Source: Trichaptum fuscoviolaceum (lineage: Eukaryota; Basidiomycota; Agaricomycetes; Hymenochaetales; Trichaptaceae). From it: a DNA stretch of 64,000 bases. Below the pieces are notes generated by a model that saw only the letters and a program-made list of their open reading frames with translations, searched no databases and had not been told where the DNA came from. This document shows, piece after piece, positions 49,217 through 60,319 of this stretch. The stretch covers positions 930,001-994,000 of the forward strand of contig CAJSYZ010000003.1 in assembly GCA_910574455.1 (NCBI GenBank), given 5' to 3'. The translations under genes and the position numbers were made by a program. Within the stretch, counting starts at the first letter, position 1; every line of letters begins with the position of its first letter.

Positions 49217-49404
49217 GGGTACGAGTGTATAAATTATTTCAATGGAGACCCGAGCCCACACACAGGAGCGCAAACTATTTAGCGTTCCTTTCTTTCTTCA
49301 CTTTGAATTCTGACATTGGTTGGGCGGTAAGGATGACTTGTTGGGCCTATCTAGTTATTTTTTTTGCACTACATAATTGAGAGTGTGTATAACAGGATCA
49401 TGTT

Positions 49405-49809
49405 CATCCTCCTTCCCAGGGTAGCTCTGGCCCCTCCGGCACCATGCCACATGTAATTACTAAATTAATGCATACAACAAATAAACCAAACTTTGAAACT
49501 ACAATGCATAAACAACACCTAAGCTCTGGCCCCGTAGCAACCTCGTTCCCAGGGGCCGTTATTAGAGACTATTGTAGTACCGTAGGAATGTAGTACTTAA
49601 TTAGTGTTTTGAACAAACAAGACATAACTTAACGAAATTGGAAAGCCATCTCTGACGGCCCCTGGCAAAAAACGCAACGTAAGCAACCCCGCCCAACGGG
49701 CAACTAAAAATAAAAAGATGGGCGCCCAACGTGTACATACGTGAGAATGGCGCGAGAGCGTGAGATATTACGGATGTCGTACCCTTTCTGGGAATTAGAG
49801 TAGAGCTAC
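49405..49809 (+). repeat. Left terminal inverted repeat of the 6.4-kb element
   Basis: Begins CATCCTCCTTCCCAGGGTAG. Matches 55412-55816 in inverted orientation without indels. It ends 44 bp before the ATG of the DUF6589-like gene and therefore probably holds that gene's promoter. Confidence 0.93.
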
Positions 49810-49853
49810 CGTAATTATAACTTTGTAATTAAAGAAACTCTCTTGCATACAAC

Positions 49854-52324
49854 ATGGAATTGTCTCGCCATCTTCGCATACTCGGTGCTTTAAAGCATGA
49901 AAATCTATCTATATCAGAACTTGTTTTAACGGTTCTATGCCATAGCGAACAACTCGAAGCTCAGTTCAAAGACCTTATCGATGATCTGTACGCAAATACA
50001 GCACAAATTCTTGCAGCCTTCGCAATGCAACCAAAGTCAACAGAAATCTCAAAAAAATGGGCTCATACACTTGCATGCCAGCTTTATTTGAAGGATATCG
50101 ATCATATGTTGCGCATCCAGTCCGGCTTACAATTCAATATAAGCCATGCACAGCACACTCAGATATCTGGCTTTAATATGGAATCACTTGCAAAATCAAT
50201 CGAATGCGGCGCACCGCGTCTTTGGGATTTGACGCGCATGCTATTGGGTTCAAGGAGAGCGCTCGATCGGAGTGAGGAGACTGCTGATGAAGCAAGGGCT
50301 TTAAGAATCGTGAGTTTTGGCATTGTACCGGTATATATATGCTAAGTTCATTACTCTAATAGAAATCTACAATTAATATCAGCAATATCTTATTCTCGAA
50401 CAGTCAGAAGTGCAATTACTTGCAATCTGTGATTGGGATCTTTCTGCATTCCTGTTTGGCCCCGGTTCGAGTAATCGATACATTTTGGCAAATGAATGCA
50501 TCGGTATCCCGACAATCAATCAATAATGCAATCTCTATGCTATCAATCGAGTCAGCAGCCAACATTAAGGCCATCGGGCGGACTTTAGAATGCGCCTATG
50601 TTCTGGATAACTTTGATGTGGCAATCCGGCATAAAGTCTCTACTGTCGAGCAACCAGACTCATCCTTGCATCATTTAATATCGGCTTCGTTCATAAAACT
50701 GGTACACTGTACCCGAGACGATCTCAAATGGTCAACTTACCTCTGGAATCGAAGCAGATACAATGATAAACGCACTGTTATCCCCCCTAGTCCATCTATC
50801 GTTGATCTCTTCTCCCTGCACCCGGAAACGATCAATGGTGACGATTTAGACAGAAAGGATCGATTCAATCAATGGAAGTTCCTAGTTGATCTTTGCACGC
50901 ATGGGCCGGATTATTTTCGACAATTTTTGGCGCGAATTAAAGACCCGGAATCGGTGGATAAGATACCCATAACGAAGACTTTTCAAGTGCCAGCTAAAGC
51001 AATGGATTTAAATAATTCTACAGTCGATGGCAACATCAGTGCTATTGTTGACTTGCTAAAACAGGCAGGGGTCCTGGAGCCCGCCGATCTCGATGATCTC
51101 ATGATCGACGATCCTCAAGAAGTTGTTATTTTTATACATGGAGACTTAGGATCTGGCGAGCGCATACAAACTGGGCGGATTCAAAGATCGATCGAACGCA
51201 CGGAACGCAGGCGCCTACAATTCGTTATTTTTATTCCAGGACTATTTCACATCAAGATGGCATGCGCCGATGCTATATGGAGAATATTTATTAGCCCTTC
51301 TTTTGGTCGAGAAGACAAATGCTCTTTAATGGCATTTATAGCTCTTCTATATCCTAAACAAACCAGCAGAATCTCCTCAAATAAATGCAGCTTCCAAACT
51401 TTGGACGATTGCATTATACGATGCGGCACCGCGGATCGGCTGGAGTGTTGGAGGGTTTTCTTGCAACAGTCTTCGCCATCTTATGATACCCTGCAAAAAT
51501 TTGCGGAACGCAAGCCGACTTTCGAGGAGATCCTCAGGATATCAAAAGAGCTAGCCCTTCAGTACTCAGAGTCGGCGTTGAAAATTGAGGACTTAATGAT
51601 TGACTCGGATACCAATGCACGAGATATTCAATACGAAAATACACTCAGTCGTATTGAACTCTTCCTTCTGTATGAGGAGTTTTCTTATTCAATCCGATGC
51701 GGTGACGTTGGAAGAATAGAGACCTGCCTCCGGAGGTGGATTCCAATTTTTAAAGGCATTGGAAAGCATAAGTATGCTTCGATTTTACTGGAATTCATGC
51801 ACGACGTGAATTTTGTTTACCCTCCACCACTGAGGAAAGCCGTCCGTTACAATTGGCTGTGTAATCCAAGGGGGACTCCAATGGGATTCAGAGGGGTCGA
51901 CTGGCTACTCGAGCTCAATAATTTATTGACAAAGGTCATCTACGGTGGAACAGGATCCAACTACACAATTAATCGCATTATCAAGGAGTCTTCATTAATT
52001 CAACTGTTCCGAGACTGCAAGACTATCGTAGAGCAACAATTTTCATTGGCTCCTAAATCTATAAAACACGGAGATCCGGACATGACTGAAACTTACAAGG
52101 TACTTTCACGGCATGCTAGGAAGCATTCAATGCTCATTTTCCAACCCGGACGCTCGTCTGAACATTCGATTCCGAGCTATTATCAACTCGGGATGGAGAA
52201 ATTCGAAGCACAACCGTACACTGGCACCGGGCCTGGGGCATTAGAAACGGAGGAGCCTCAGACTAGTTATCAGGTATTCGAAAATCCCGTAGATAGTCTA
52301 GACGAGGCCTATCTAGATCAGTAG
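49854..52324 (+). CDS. DUF6589-like protein, candidate recombinase of the element
   Basis: Two exons (49854-50309 and 50363-52324; intron GTGAGT to TAATAG) give 805 residues. The protein resembles, from memory, the DUF6589 family common in basidiomycetes and some animals. The family-like core starts at VVIFIHGDLGSGERI, followed by RRRLQFVIFIPGLFHIKMACADAIW, LYPKQTSRISSNKCSF, and further on FSYSIRCGDVGRIETCLRRW and a segment with NPRGTPMGF and WLLELNNLLTK. A beta-strand ending in an Asp (IHGDLGSGE) and a later strand ending in GLFHIKM suggest an RNase-H-like fold, but this is inference and I cannot assign a catalytic triad. The gene lies just inside the left TIR and converges on the helicase. 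It is the best candidate for the transposition function because no other nuclease-like protein is encoded. The frame is fully intact. Confidence 0.7.
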
Positions 52325-52538
52325 CTTAAATCATGATTACTTTAGACGATGGCGATAGTGAAACGCAAATTCAAATGTCTTTTTCTGTGCACAATGGTCT
52401 GAGACTCAAAAATAAGTAATTCCATTAGATTGTTTATACTAAGGACATATTATTTACTGAGTGCGGCTCTAGGATAGTCTATAATGTCTGTCCCAGTAGC
52501 CACGAATGGAGCTATCGGTTAATTCTCGTCCAATCATA

Positions 52539-55371
52539 CTATACTGCCGGTGTCGAGGGACGGTTCTCTAGTTCAAATTGCACGGTGTCATTCTTCAGAG
52601 GACATGTTCGCTCTGTAGATAAATTTAGTCAGTATGATAGTTATAATATTGATATATGCATATATCTAAGTTGTACTTACTATTGTGTCCCGAGGCCTTG
52701 CACTGGCTACACCGCTGACGCGTTTTCCCCGCTTCGTTTGCTTGCACTTGCTGCGTTCGAGGTGTCGATGCCTGTGCAATACGTCTATGCACACTGGCTG
52801 CACTCGGGGGAAGCTGACGAGGGTCTTGATAAAAAATGGCGGGGGGGATAGTCGCCTGTAGAAAGTTAATTAGAATATGTGCGTTTCCCATGAGACTGGA
52901 CTTACAATGTTTGCGGCCGACACATTTACAGCTCGATTATTGGATCCCAACGGCTCTCTTCGAGAGCCAACGGAAGAAGGCGGCTGTATGGTCAAAGGAG
53001 GGGGGTTGATTCTTTTTATGACCCCAATTACTTGCTCACCAAATTCATCCACACGACTCCATTGCACCTCTCTTCGTAAGTCCTCCACAGCTCTAAGCAC
53101 TCCATAGTGTGCACATCCGACGATCCTCTCTAGAATTTGGTTGGGGAGAACGAGAGCTGTCCCTATATCCCTGAGAACTGCACGGCCGTGCGCGTTGACA
53201 GTTGCCTCTTTTCTCCACAAATGGAGAGCTCGCCTCAACTCGATATCCTTGTCCGTAGCAGTAAACGAGCCTATACGGGTCTTTGCTTGTTGCCCGTTAT
53301 GTGAAGGTGCGTTTATAGTCGGATTTTGTTGTGGAGAAGGGTGGTTCTGATGCATCAGAGCTTCCGTGGATCGTTGGGTAGGTACTGGTGTTGTCTGCTG
53401 AGGATGCGACATTGTTGATGCATCGCTTGAGTGAGGAGTCGTGGTATTGGGTGTAGATATAGGGCCTGGTAGAATTGGACCGGGTGACACAGGCCTAGGA
53501 GGCAGCTGCGAATGCTGGCCTTCCGACTGAGGGGGTGGGCCAAAAAGACGTGCGAGTACGTCGGGGCAGTGCATATCGCAACAGATAGAAGGAGCTTGCA
53601 GACAGCAACGTGTGCAGCCTCCAGGTTGACACACATCAGAGTCAGATGCTACCGTGACATCCCACGAGAACAACCGATTAGATAATTGAGAATACCCACT
53701 GTAATATAAAAGTTACTCACCAATTAAAATATCTTCTTCAAAGTAAATATCTCGAGGCTGTCTTCGACAGGTGAAACCCACCTCAGGCGCATTTATTAGG
53801 TCAAATAAAGCGGGGTCGAAGCCTTTGTCCCCCGCTTTCAAACCCCCATTACGGATTGCCAGCTGATACTCATTGTATAACTTGCGTCGGCTGGCTATTA
53901 ATTCAGATAAACTTCCCACCAAGGTTGACCCTGTACCGGTTTGAGCTAGAACTGACTCTATCTCCGTTTCCTCATCGACAGTGCGATCAATCGAAGCCAC
54001 CAATTCTTCGAGACGGCTACGCTTTCGAGGACGATCGCCGTTAGCCCCAGAGACCCGTTTTGCAGCCGTTTTTTTATTGTAACCCCTTTGATTCTTAATG
54101 AAATAGGTCTTCTCTACAAAGAGAACGAACACCGCCAGGATATTCGGATTTCGTGCTGCCCGTCCCAAGCGTTGGTCCATCGAACAGAGATTTAAACGAT
54201 GGACACGCCATTGACCAACAAACACGAAATCCGAGATATCCATTCCCTAATTTAAGATATAAAATGTCTTCAGCCAATATACCAATGAAACAATGTTAAT
54301 ATTTACTCACCATACCAAGGGTATCAGTTGCACAGAACCCGATAATCTCGTTTCTTTTTAAGGCTTCCAGTTCTTCACTCCGGAACTCCGATGTCATTCC
54401 AGAATGGTGCCATTTAATAAAGTCCTTCTCTTCAACTGGAAGCCGAGACCTCAAGTAACGTCCAGCCTGGACGCATTCTGATATACTGTCGAATAGAATA
54501 AGAAACTTCCCTGGCCTTGGCCCACCTGCCGCCCAGGAGTCGACTAAGAAATCAAGATCTCGGAAAGAAGAGATTGAGTGCTGGATCTCTCGCACAACGA
54601 TAGCAATGTTCGGGCGTGCATTGCTGCGATGTATCTTGAATATTTTGTCTTGAGGGATGTCGACAGAGTTGAGTACATCTGATAAGATGTGCCTCGGAAG
54701 AGTAGCAGACGTTAAGTGGAAAGTGACTTTGTCAATTAGACATCAGAGTCTGCCAATCTCTTTGAATTCCGGTCGGAAAGAACTCCAAAGACTTATGCAA
54801 TGGCTCTCGTCCAATACAATGGCTAGTAGCCTGGATGTAAATTTCTCGTTATTGAGAAGCTTAGCGAATCCGGTCTTCCCAGGTTTTACTAGGAGTTCCG
54901 GGTTTGTAATTATCACCCGGAACTGTCCCCGTTCAATGGCCTGTGTTTCGAAGGTCTAGGTTAACATTTATAATTGTATAGAAAGTATATACTCACATCA
55001 AAATTGGAAGTAGAAGCATCTTTTGCAGTAATAACAATAGAGGGTATCCCCGCTTTTGTAAGCTGGTCTACATTTTGTTTTCCGAGGAGATTAAGAGGTA
55101 CTACCACAATTAGGATACCATCCGAAGCTAGAAGAATGGGTATCCAGAATGTGAGAGTTTTACCGGACCCAGTCCGGGAGATAGATACAACATGCTTGTC
55201 ACCACGAAGAGTGGCAAGTGCTACTTTGAGCTGCCAAAGACATGGCACCACACCCCATGTCTCTTCCACCCTCTTTCGTGCATCTACAACAACCTGTGAT
55301 CTATAATCGAGGCTATGTATGTCGATCGATCGCAGTTTACGTTGGATTGCCGCGTGGGTGCCGGTGATCAT
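52539..55371 (-). pseudogene. RecQ-like DEAH helicase with C-terminal zinc knuckle, one nonsense codon
   Basis: Six exons (54997-55371, 54311-54955, 53721-54246, 52906-53648, 52681-52855, 52539-52612) add up to 846 codons including the stop, in one consistent frame. Helicase motifs: Walker A SRTGSGKT, motif II IVLDESHCISLW, SATLPRHILSD, and motif VI MDQRLGRAARN, as in superfamily 2 RecQ helicases. The C-terminus is Pro/Gln/Ser-rich and ends in a CCHC zinc knuckle, C-X2-C-X4-H-X4-C (CSQCKASGHNKRTC), which would bind single-stranded nucleic acid. A TGA at 54743-54745 (codon 196, between EIGRL and CLIDKV) interrupts the frame; CGA to TGA by a single C-to-T change would explain it. Everything else is open. 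It is thus a very young pseudogene, an edited or read-through gene, or a sequencing error. The intron between exons 1 and 2 is only 41 bp. Confidence 0.82.
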
Positions 55372-55411
55372 ATGGCACGGGAGAAGCTTGATGCCAACAG
55401 AAGGGTGTTAC

Positions 55412-55816
55412 GTAGCTCTACTCTAATTCCCAGAAAGGGTACGACATCCGTAATATCTCACGCTCTCGCGCCATTCTCACGTATGTACACGTTGGGCGCC
55501 CATCTTTTTATTTTTAGTTGCCCGTTGGGCGGGGTTGCTTACGTTGCGTTTTTTGCCAGGGGCCGTCAGAGACGGCTTTCCAATTTCGTTAAGTTATGTC
55601 TTGTTTGTTCAAAACACTAATTAAGTACTACATTCCTACGGTACTACAATAGTCTCTAATAACGGCCCCTGGGAACGAGGTTGCTACGGGGCCAGAGCTT
55701 AGGTGTTGTTTATGCATTGTAGTTTCAAAGTTTGGTTTATTTGTTGTATACATTAATTTAGTAATTACATGTGGCGTGGTGCCGGAGGGGCCAGAGCTAC
55801 CCTGGGAAGGAGGATG
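55412..55816 (-). repeat. Right terminal inverted repeat of the 6.4-kb element
   Basis: Reverse complement of 49405-49809 with equal length. It lies 40 bp upstream of the helicase start codon and probably holds the helicase promoter. The minus-strand frame 55628-56110 that crosses it is not a gene. Confidence 0.93.
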
Positions 55817-55825
55817 GATCATGTT

Positions 55826-56368
55826 GAGTATGTGCAAAACACACACTGGCAAGGGAAGTCCATTTAAAGTGATCAATACGGTTAGTCGGTTAATTTGAAA
55901 TCTTGTGGTCAAAAGGATCATGCGAAAGACGGAAGATGGCTTGAACGTGAGACGGAAACCTTTTTCATCAGTTCTCATGCTATCTGTTTTATTGCTTTGT
56001 ATTAAAAGGTCACAATGACAGTGATAGCTATTACAATGAAAACGTAGAACAAACGCCAAGCTTGATGCAATGCAATGACTGGCAAGGACTGTCACAAAAT
56101 CTTTGAGCACGGGCTGACTCGCACCTTCTCACCACTTGAACGACACATTTAACTTTTCAAGTCACACGATGGTGAACCATACTGCAAAGACCACGACAAG
56201 TACCTGTGTGAGGGCTGAAAAAGAAATGAGACGAATCTACAGTATGCAAGACGTCTTCTAGGTGCTGTAACGTAGAGAAACAGACACTGCATGAAGCATA
56301 GAAGGCATAACCAATCAGTCCCAAAATGCAGAAGCTAGATAAACATACATTGCTTACGAAGTGTACAA
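55826..56368. other. Intergenic; no gene recognised
   Basis: Sequence that, before insertion of the 6.4-kb element, would have been continuous with the region left of 49396. No coding signal. Forms the 3' flank of F-box paralog 3. Confidence 0.45.
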
Positions 56369-57661
56369 TCAGAGCAGGAAGCCCGCGGCCAGCGCAGGGT
56401 CACCGAACTCGTAAAACCAAGTATGGTCCCACTCCTCTAGCGTAATTTCCCGCCTAGTACACATATCTTGTATGCGGTCTTCATACTTGGTCGAGCCACG
56501 CAACTGGAGTGCAATGAATGTAAGGGAGGGAAACCTTGACGAGTCCTCTAAAAGGCTTTCTAGTACTGTCCAATGATAGAACGAAAGACACGCAAAACGC
56601 TTGAGCTGTGGTAGTTGCGAAATAGACGCGAGCTGCAGCCTCAGCTTAGCGACTTGTAACTCCCTGAGCGATCTCAAGCCAGTAATAGCCTCAGTCAAGG
56701 CTTGGCTCGCAATGCGGTATTCCAATGCGTCTAGCTTGAGATACTCAAGTGTAGATGACCATTTGCGTAAGCATTCGCACAGTCCGTCGATCGCAGCGAC
56801 TCCTCTTCTTCCTACCCGCTTTCCATAAAGCGATACAGAGAGCTTCGTAACACCGCTACACGTAGGGTGCAAAGCTCTGAACTCGAAATCGAAGAGGGAA
56901 GTGCCACGGAAGATGATTTCTTGAAGCTCGGGGCAACATCCAGAGGATTGGGCAGCATCCATTGATAACGAGTCTTCACTCCTCTCATCATCCAAAAATT
57001 CTTCTACCCTGAGGCGTTGAAGCCTAGACCATTTTCCCATCATGCCGAGTATCTGTAAAAAACATCCCACTCTTCTCAGGGTGCAAGGACGGGCGGACGG
57101 TAGGCTCCGCTTGGAGATGCAGAAAGAGACGAGTGACTTCTCCTTAAGCACATCGACCAGCGAATCGAGCTTCGTATGGTCGAACCCTCGGATCTCAACA
57201 TTCTCCACATTGCGGCACAGCTGCAAGATACGAATGTTCGTTCGCGTCCACTCGGGTGACTCTTCATCATCATTGGTGGGTTGGATGCCCAGCTGCAGTG
57301 TCTTGACTAGCGCAGCCAGCCGAGGGCTCGACGTAAGCGTAGCTAACAGTCCTTCAGCGAACTCGTGTCCATCTCGTTTCGAGTATGTATCCTTGTATAA
57401 TAGTGCCTTCCTCGTAAGATAGTCGTGCATGGACTCGCCCTTGATTCTCGACAGTTGTGGAGGACGGACTTTGCTCCCGACGGCTATTGATCGGTAAAGG
57501 TACTTCTCGGCTACCTCGTTCCAAAGTCTACAGACACGAAGCAACGGGGTAAGGTAGTACTGAGGGATGAAGCCAATTGAGTCCAAATCTGTCCTGTCCA
57601 TCGGGTGTTCCGATATGAAGTCTTCAAGGATGAGCTCTACGATTTCGGTAGGCAACGACAT
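56369..57661 (-). CDS. F-box/LRR-like protein, paralog 3
   Basis: Single-exon 430-residue protein starting at MSLPTEIVELILEDFI (ATG 57661-57659). The open frame extends upstream to 57904, but the paralogs and the family start indicate this Met. It is very similar to paralog 2 (32436): shared segments include YLTPLLRVCRLWNEVAEKYL, WTRTNIRILQLCRNVENVEI and LRSLRELQVAKLRLQLASIS. The C-terminus MCTRREITLEEWDHTWFYEFG...GFLL is intact and was used to diagnose the frameshift of paralog 2. Expected role is substrate adaptor in an SCF ubiquitin ligase, by family analogy. Substrate unknown. Confidence 0.84.
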   Translation of the reverse strand: MSLPTEIVELILEDFISEHPMDRTDLDSIGFIPQYYLTPLLRVCRLWNEVAEKYLYRSIAVGSKVRPPQLSRIKGESMHDYLTRKALLYKDTYSKRDGHEFAEGLLATLTSSPRLAALVKTLQLGIQPTNDDEESPEWTRTNIRILQLCRNVENVEIRGFDHTKLDSLVDVLKEKSLVSFCISKRSLPSARPCTLRRVGCFLQILGMMGKWSRLQRLRVEEFLDDERSEDSLSMDAAQSSGCCPELQEIIFRGTSLFDFEFRALHPTCSGVTKLSVSLYGKRVGRRGVAAIDGLCECLRKWSSTLEYLKLDALEYRIASQALTEAITGLRSLRELQVAKLRLQLASISQLPQLKRFACLSFYHWTVLESLLEDSSRFPSLTFIALQLRGSTKYEDRIQDMCTRREITLEEWDHTWFYEFGDPALAAGFLL

Positions 57662-58382
57662 GTTGTTCAGGATCGGATGTGCTTGCACTACGGTCCAGTT
57701 ACAGACAACCGACGACTCATCGACTGAAAGCGCCGCTTGGTGACTCTTGTAAGTTAATAGAGAAAACCCACAGGCGCCCTGTGATCGTAAAAAGTAAGAA
57801 GTACCACTCAGTAGCGCGCGGGTAGTGGTAGTAGTGGTGGTAGTGAGCATGGGCCGTGCTCTCTTGTGTCCGCTGGTCACTGGCAGTGACATTACCAGTG
57901 TCACTGCACGTCACGGTGCTACTAGTAGTGACTCTGAGTTCGTGCTAAACTCATCTTCCTTCCCGACAACTGCACAAAAGTACATACTACTCACCCTCGA
58001 CTTTCCTTCGCCTATCCTTGGGCCTGTAGACAAGCCGGAGGTCGGAGCAAAACCGCGGTCTTCCTCTGGCACACCCAAGCCATCTTCGAGGCCCTCCTGC
58101 GCCGCACCACTCGTCAGTGCTGGTTGACCTACATCCTTCTGGCCAATACATATGAGATAACACAACGATATGAAATGACTAGCATGTCTGGAGTAGTTGA
58201 GAATGGGAGCTGTTGCCTTGAACTAAGCGGAGCGCAGAGTCGGAGGGATGAGTCCGATGACTGTACAGTAACATATCTCATTTCATCATATTTGACGTTG
58301 TAAACGATTCAAGCTACTCAGCTTTATCACTGTACTGATTTGTGAGTGCATATGTGACATATACATTAAAGTCAACCCTGAC
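57662..58382. other. Intergenic; no gene recognised
   Basis: Promoter side of F-box paralog 3. Contains a compact palindromic cluster GTCACTGGCAGTGAC then ACCAGTGTCACTG at about 57876-57906, the strongest example of the recurrent CACTGGCAG motif. Confidence 0.45.
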
Positions 58383-60319
58383 TTATTTGGTTGGTGCCAA
58401 AGTTGCCTCTGAAAGAGCTTGTGCCGCAGACCATTCTTTGTCTGGAAGGCTCGACCACATGTTCTCCCATATACTCTGTATCTCCTCTCCTACCTTCCTC
58501 AGCTCCACCTTCGAACCCTCTCTTGCGTTATTTATATCTATGTCCTGGCATCCAAAGGAAGCCGATTTAAGCTGATATAGAAGTCCAATGAGCCGTGAAG
58601 TCTCAACGACCGCATTCGCAAATGGCCTACGGACGGAGTCGTAAACCTTCAGGACCTTTGATACATTGGCAGCGGTAATTGATCCTTCTGACAACAGTCT
58701 TCCGAGGATAAATGCGTCCTTCGCTACAAATTAACAAAGCATTTGAGGACGAAGTAATCCTGATCACCTCAATAGCCTGAGCAGCTCCAGCACCAAGGTG
58801 AGTCGTCATAGCATGTGCCTTTGACAAGCCCAATAATATATACCTGAGTCAAGTATCACTAGCATTCAGATCCACACCTACCGCATCCCCAATAAGCGCA
58901 ACATATCCATCTACGTAGTGAGGTAATCCCCGTATATGGCTTATCGCCCACCGCGATGGATTATCTATACACTAGAACATGATGATTGATTTAGATAACT
59001 CACGCCCTCACATCTGGAGAGAACCGAAACTCACCTTTAGAAGTGTCTGGACCTCCGGCTCCCATCCTACGAAGTGATCGAGGACTTCCTCCTTCGGAAC
59101 GAAGACCACGTCGGGCCCGGGAACATCTGTCCCTTCATCACCCGCCGTGACGTGTGCGACGATATTGACGTGTCTACCTTGAGAGACGGGGTAGGTCACG
59201 ATGTGCTGATGGGGGTATACATACATACATATCCATAAGTGAATGATTGAATCTGTGGAAGGAACAAGCAACGAACCCGAAGATGTCCAAAGTACTGTAT
59301 GAAGGAAAGGAAGATGCGGAGCAGTCCGCCCGCGTTCCCTCAGTATCGAATGGGGTTGGGGAGTTATCGAGAATGTCAACTCACGATCATCGGATTCACT
59401 GCGGCCCTGTGGTCGGGTGCGGCCGTTATCAAATCCTCTGAACGAATCAGCGCTCGGTATACATAGGACCCAGTCCAGGTCGCCTCCCTGAAAGCCTCCA
59501 ATGCAACTGCCTGCACTACGTCTTCGGCTTTTTCAGAAAGCCTTGCGTACATCGTCGCTCGCGTTGCGGACCTGATACCATCAGCACCAACTAGCACGTG
59601 TGCGGTAGAGGAGGTTCCATCTTCAAAGGCCAGCGTAACTAAGGGTGACGCATCCGGACCTGTGCATGTATAGGAGACAGGGCGTTTTGAGAAGTGCACA
59701 CTGAAGCCTGAGTGCGAGCTTGCGGGGAGGTGTTTTGTAAGGATCTTAAGTAGGTCTGCCCTATGCAGTGTTAAGGCACCGTCTAAAACAAGGAGAAACA
59801 TCAAGCAAAGGAGCACTGTGACTATGGATATGCATGCACAAACATGGTCTCTGGAAGAAATTGAAGCCATCTTCCTCTTGATCACCCTTTCGGAATGTGA
59901 AACCTGACACTAAGTCATAGCCACCGGCGCATAAGAGGTCAGCGTCAAAAAGATCGAAAGTCCGTAAGGATTAGTCACTTACTCCGCTCGTTCGCACTTC
60001 TAGATGGCAGCATCACACCTGCGTCTTCCAGGTCTTCATCAAGCCCCAAGAGCTTGATAATATACCACGTTCGTTCCCAAATTTGTGACACCCGCCCCAA
60101 CTTGTGAGAACTCAGCCGTTGACTCGTACAAATCAATGCATAAGCTCGAGTTAGAGTATTTGTAGAGTACGATTGCGAGCGCGAGCCCCCCTATTCCGCC
60201 TCCACTATAAAGTAAATCATTAGACAAAAGCCACGAGAAATGTCTTGGTGTGAAGGTGTGGAAAGGATGTGAAACTTGGCATACCATATAGCAATGCGCA
60301 AACGGCCTCCTTCAGACAT
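58383..60319 (-). pseudogene. Class A FAD monooxygenase (salicylate hydroxylase-like) with one frameshift
   Basis: Flavin-dependent aromatic hydroxylase using NAD(P)H and O2. The start MSEGGRLRIAIC is spliced to GGGIGGLALAIVLYKYS, the FAD-binding Rossmann motif, with ESTAEF at the end of the second strand. Later landmarks are FFQRPYGALTLHRADLL, LVGADGIRSATR (the DG motif), GYVALIGDA followed by AHAMTTHLGAGAAQAIEDAF (the GD motif binding the FAD ribityl chain), and a C-terminal helix ending at ATLAPTK. Introns are short and standard. At 60079-60084 the tract AAATTT has one A too many: the frame reads GAGVTNLGTN, while a one-base-shorter version would give GAGVT followed by IWERTWYIIKLLGLDED as in the family. 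The rest is intact, so it is a recent loss or a sequence error. Substrate not predictable. Confidence 0.8.

Larger units (their letters stand above)
49405..55816. mobile_element. 6412-bp TIR element carrying DUF6589-like and RecQ-like helicase genes
   Basis: Terminal inverted repeats 49405-49809 and 55412-55816 are each 405 bp and differ at only about three positions by eye. The flanking nonamer GATCATGTT is repeated exactly at 49396-49404 and 55817-55825. Inside are two convergent genes: a DUF6589-like protein on the plus strand (49854-52324) and a RecQ-like helicase with a zinc knuckle on the minus strand (52539-55371). Nothing resembling a known DDE transposase, tyrosine recombinase or Rep/helicase of Helitrons is present. 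A 9-bp duplication is the range for MULE-type integration. The high TIR identity indicates recent movement. Confidence 0.9.

Noticed and set aside
48619..49282. Two matching peptides (GLGKMFYVRPSLTGGKGPP) on opposite strands as a conserved protein
   Set aside because: The identity is fully explained by the 139-bp inverted repeat of the foldback element.
55628..56110. Minus-strand frame of 160 codons crossing the right TIR
   Set aside because: It crosses the element boundary and target duplication, and no family likeness is seen.
57662..57904. N-terminal extension of F-box paralog 3 to 511 residues
   Set aside because: Paralogs start at MSLPTE, and the upstream part is low-complexity Thr/Tyr/His with no counterpart.
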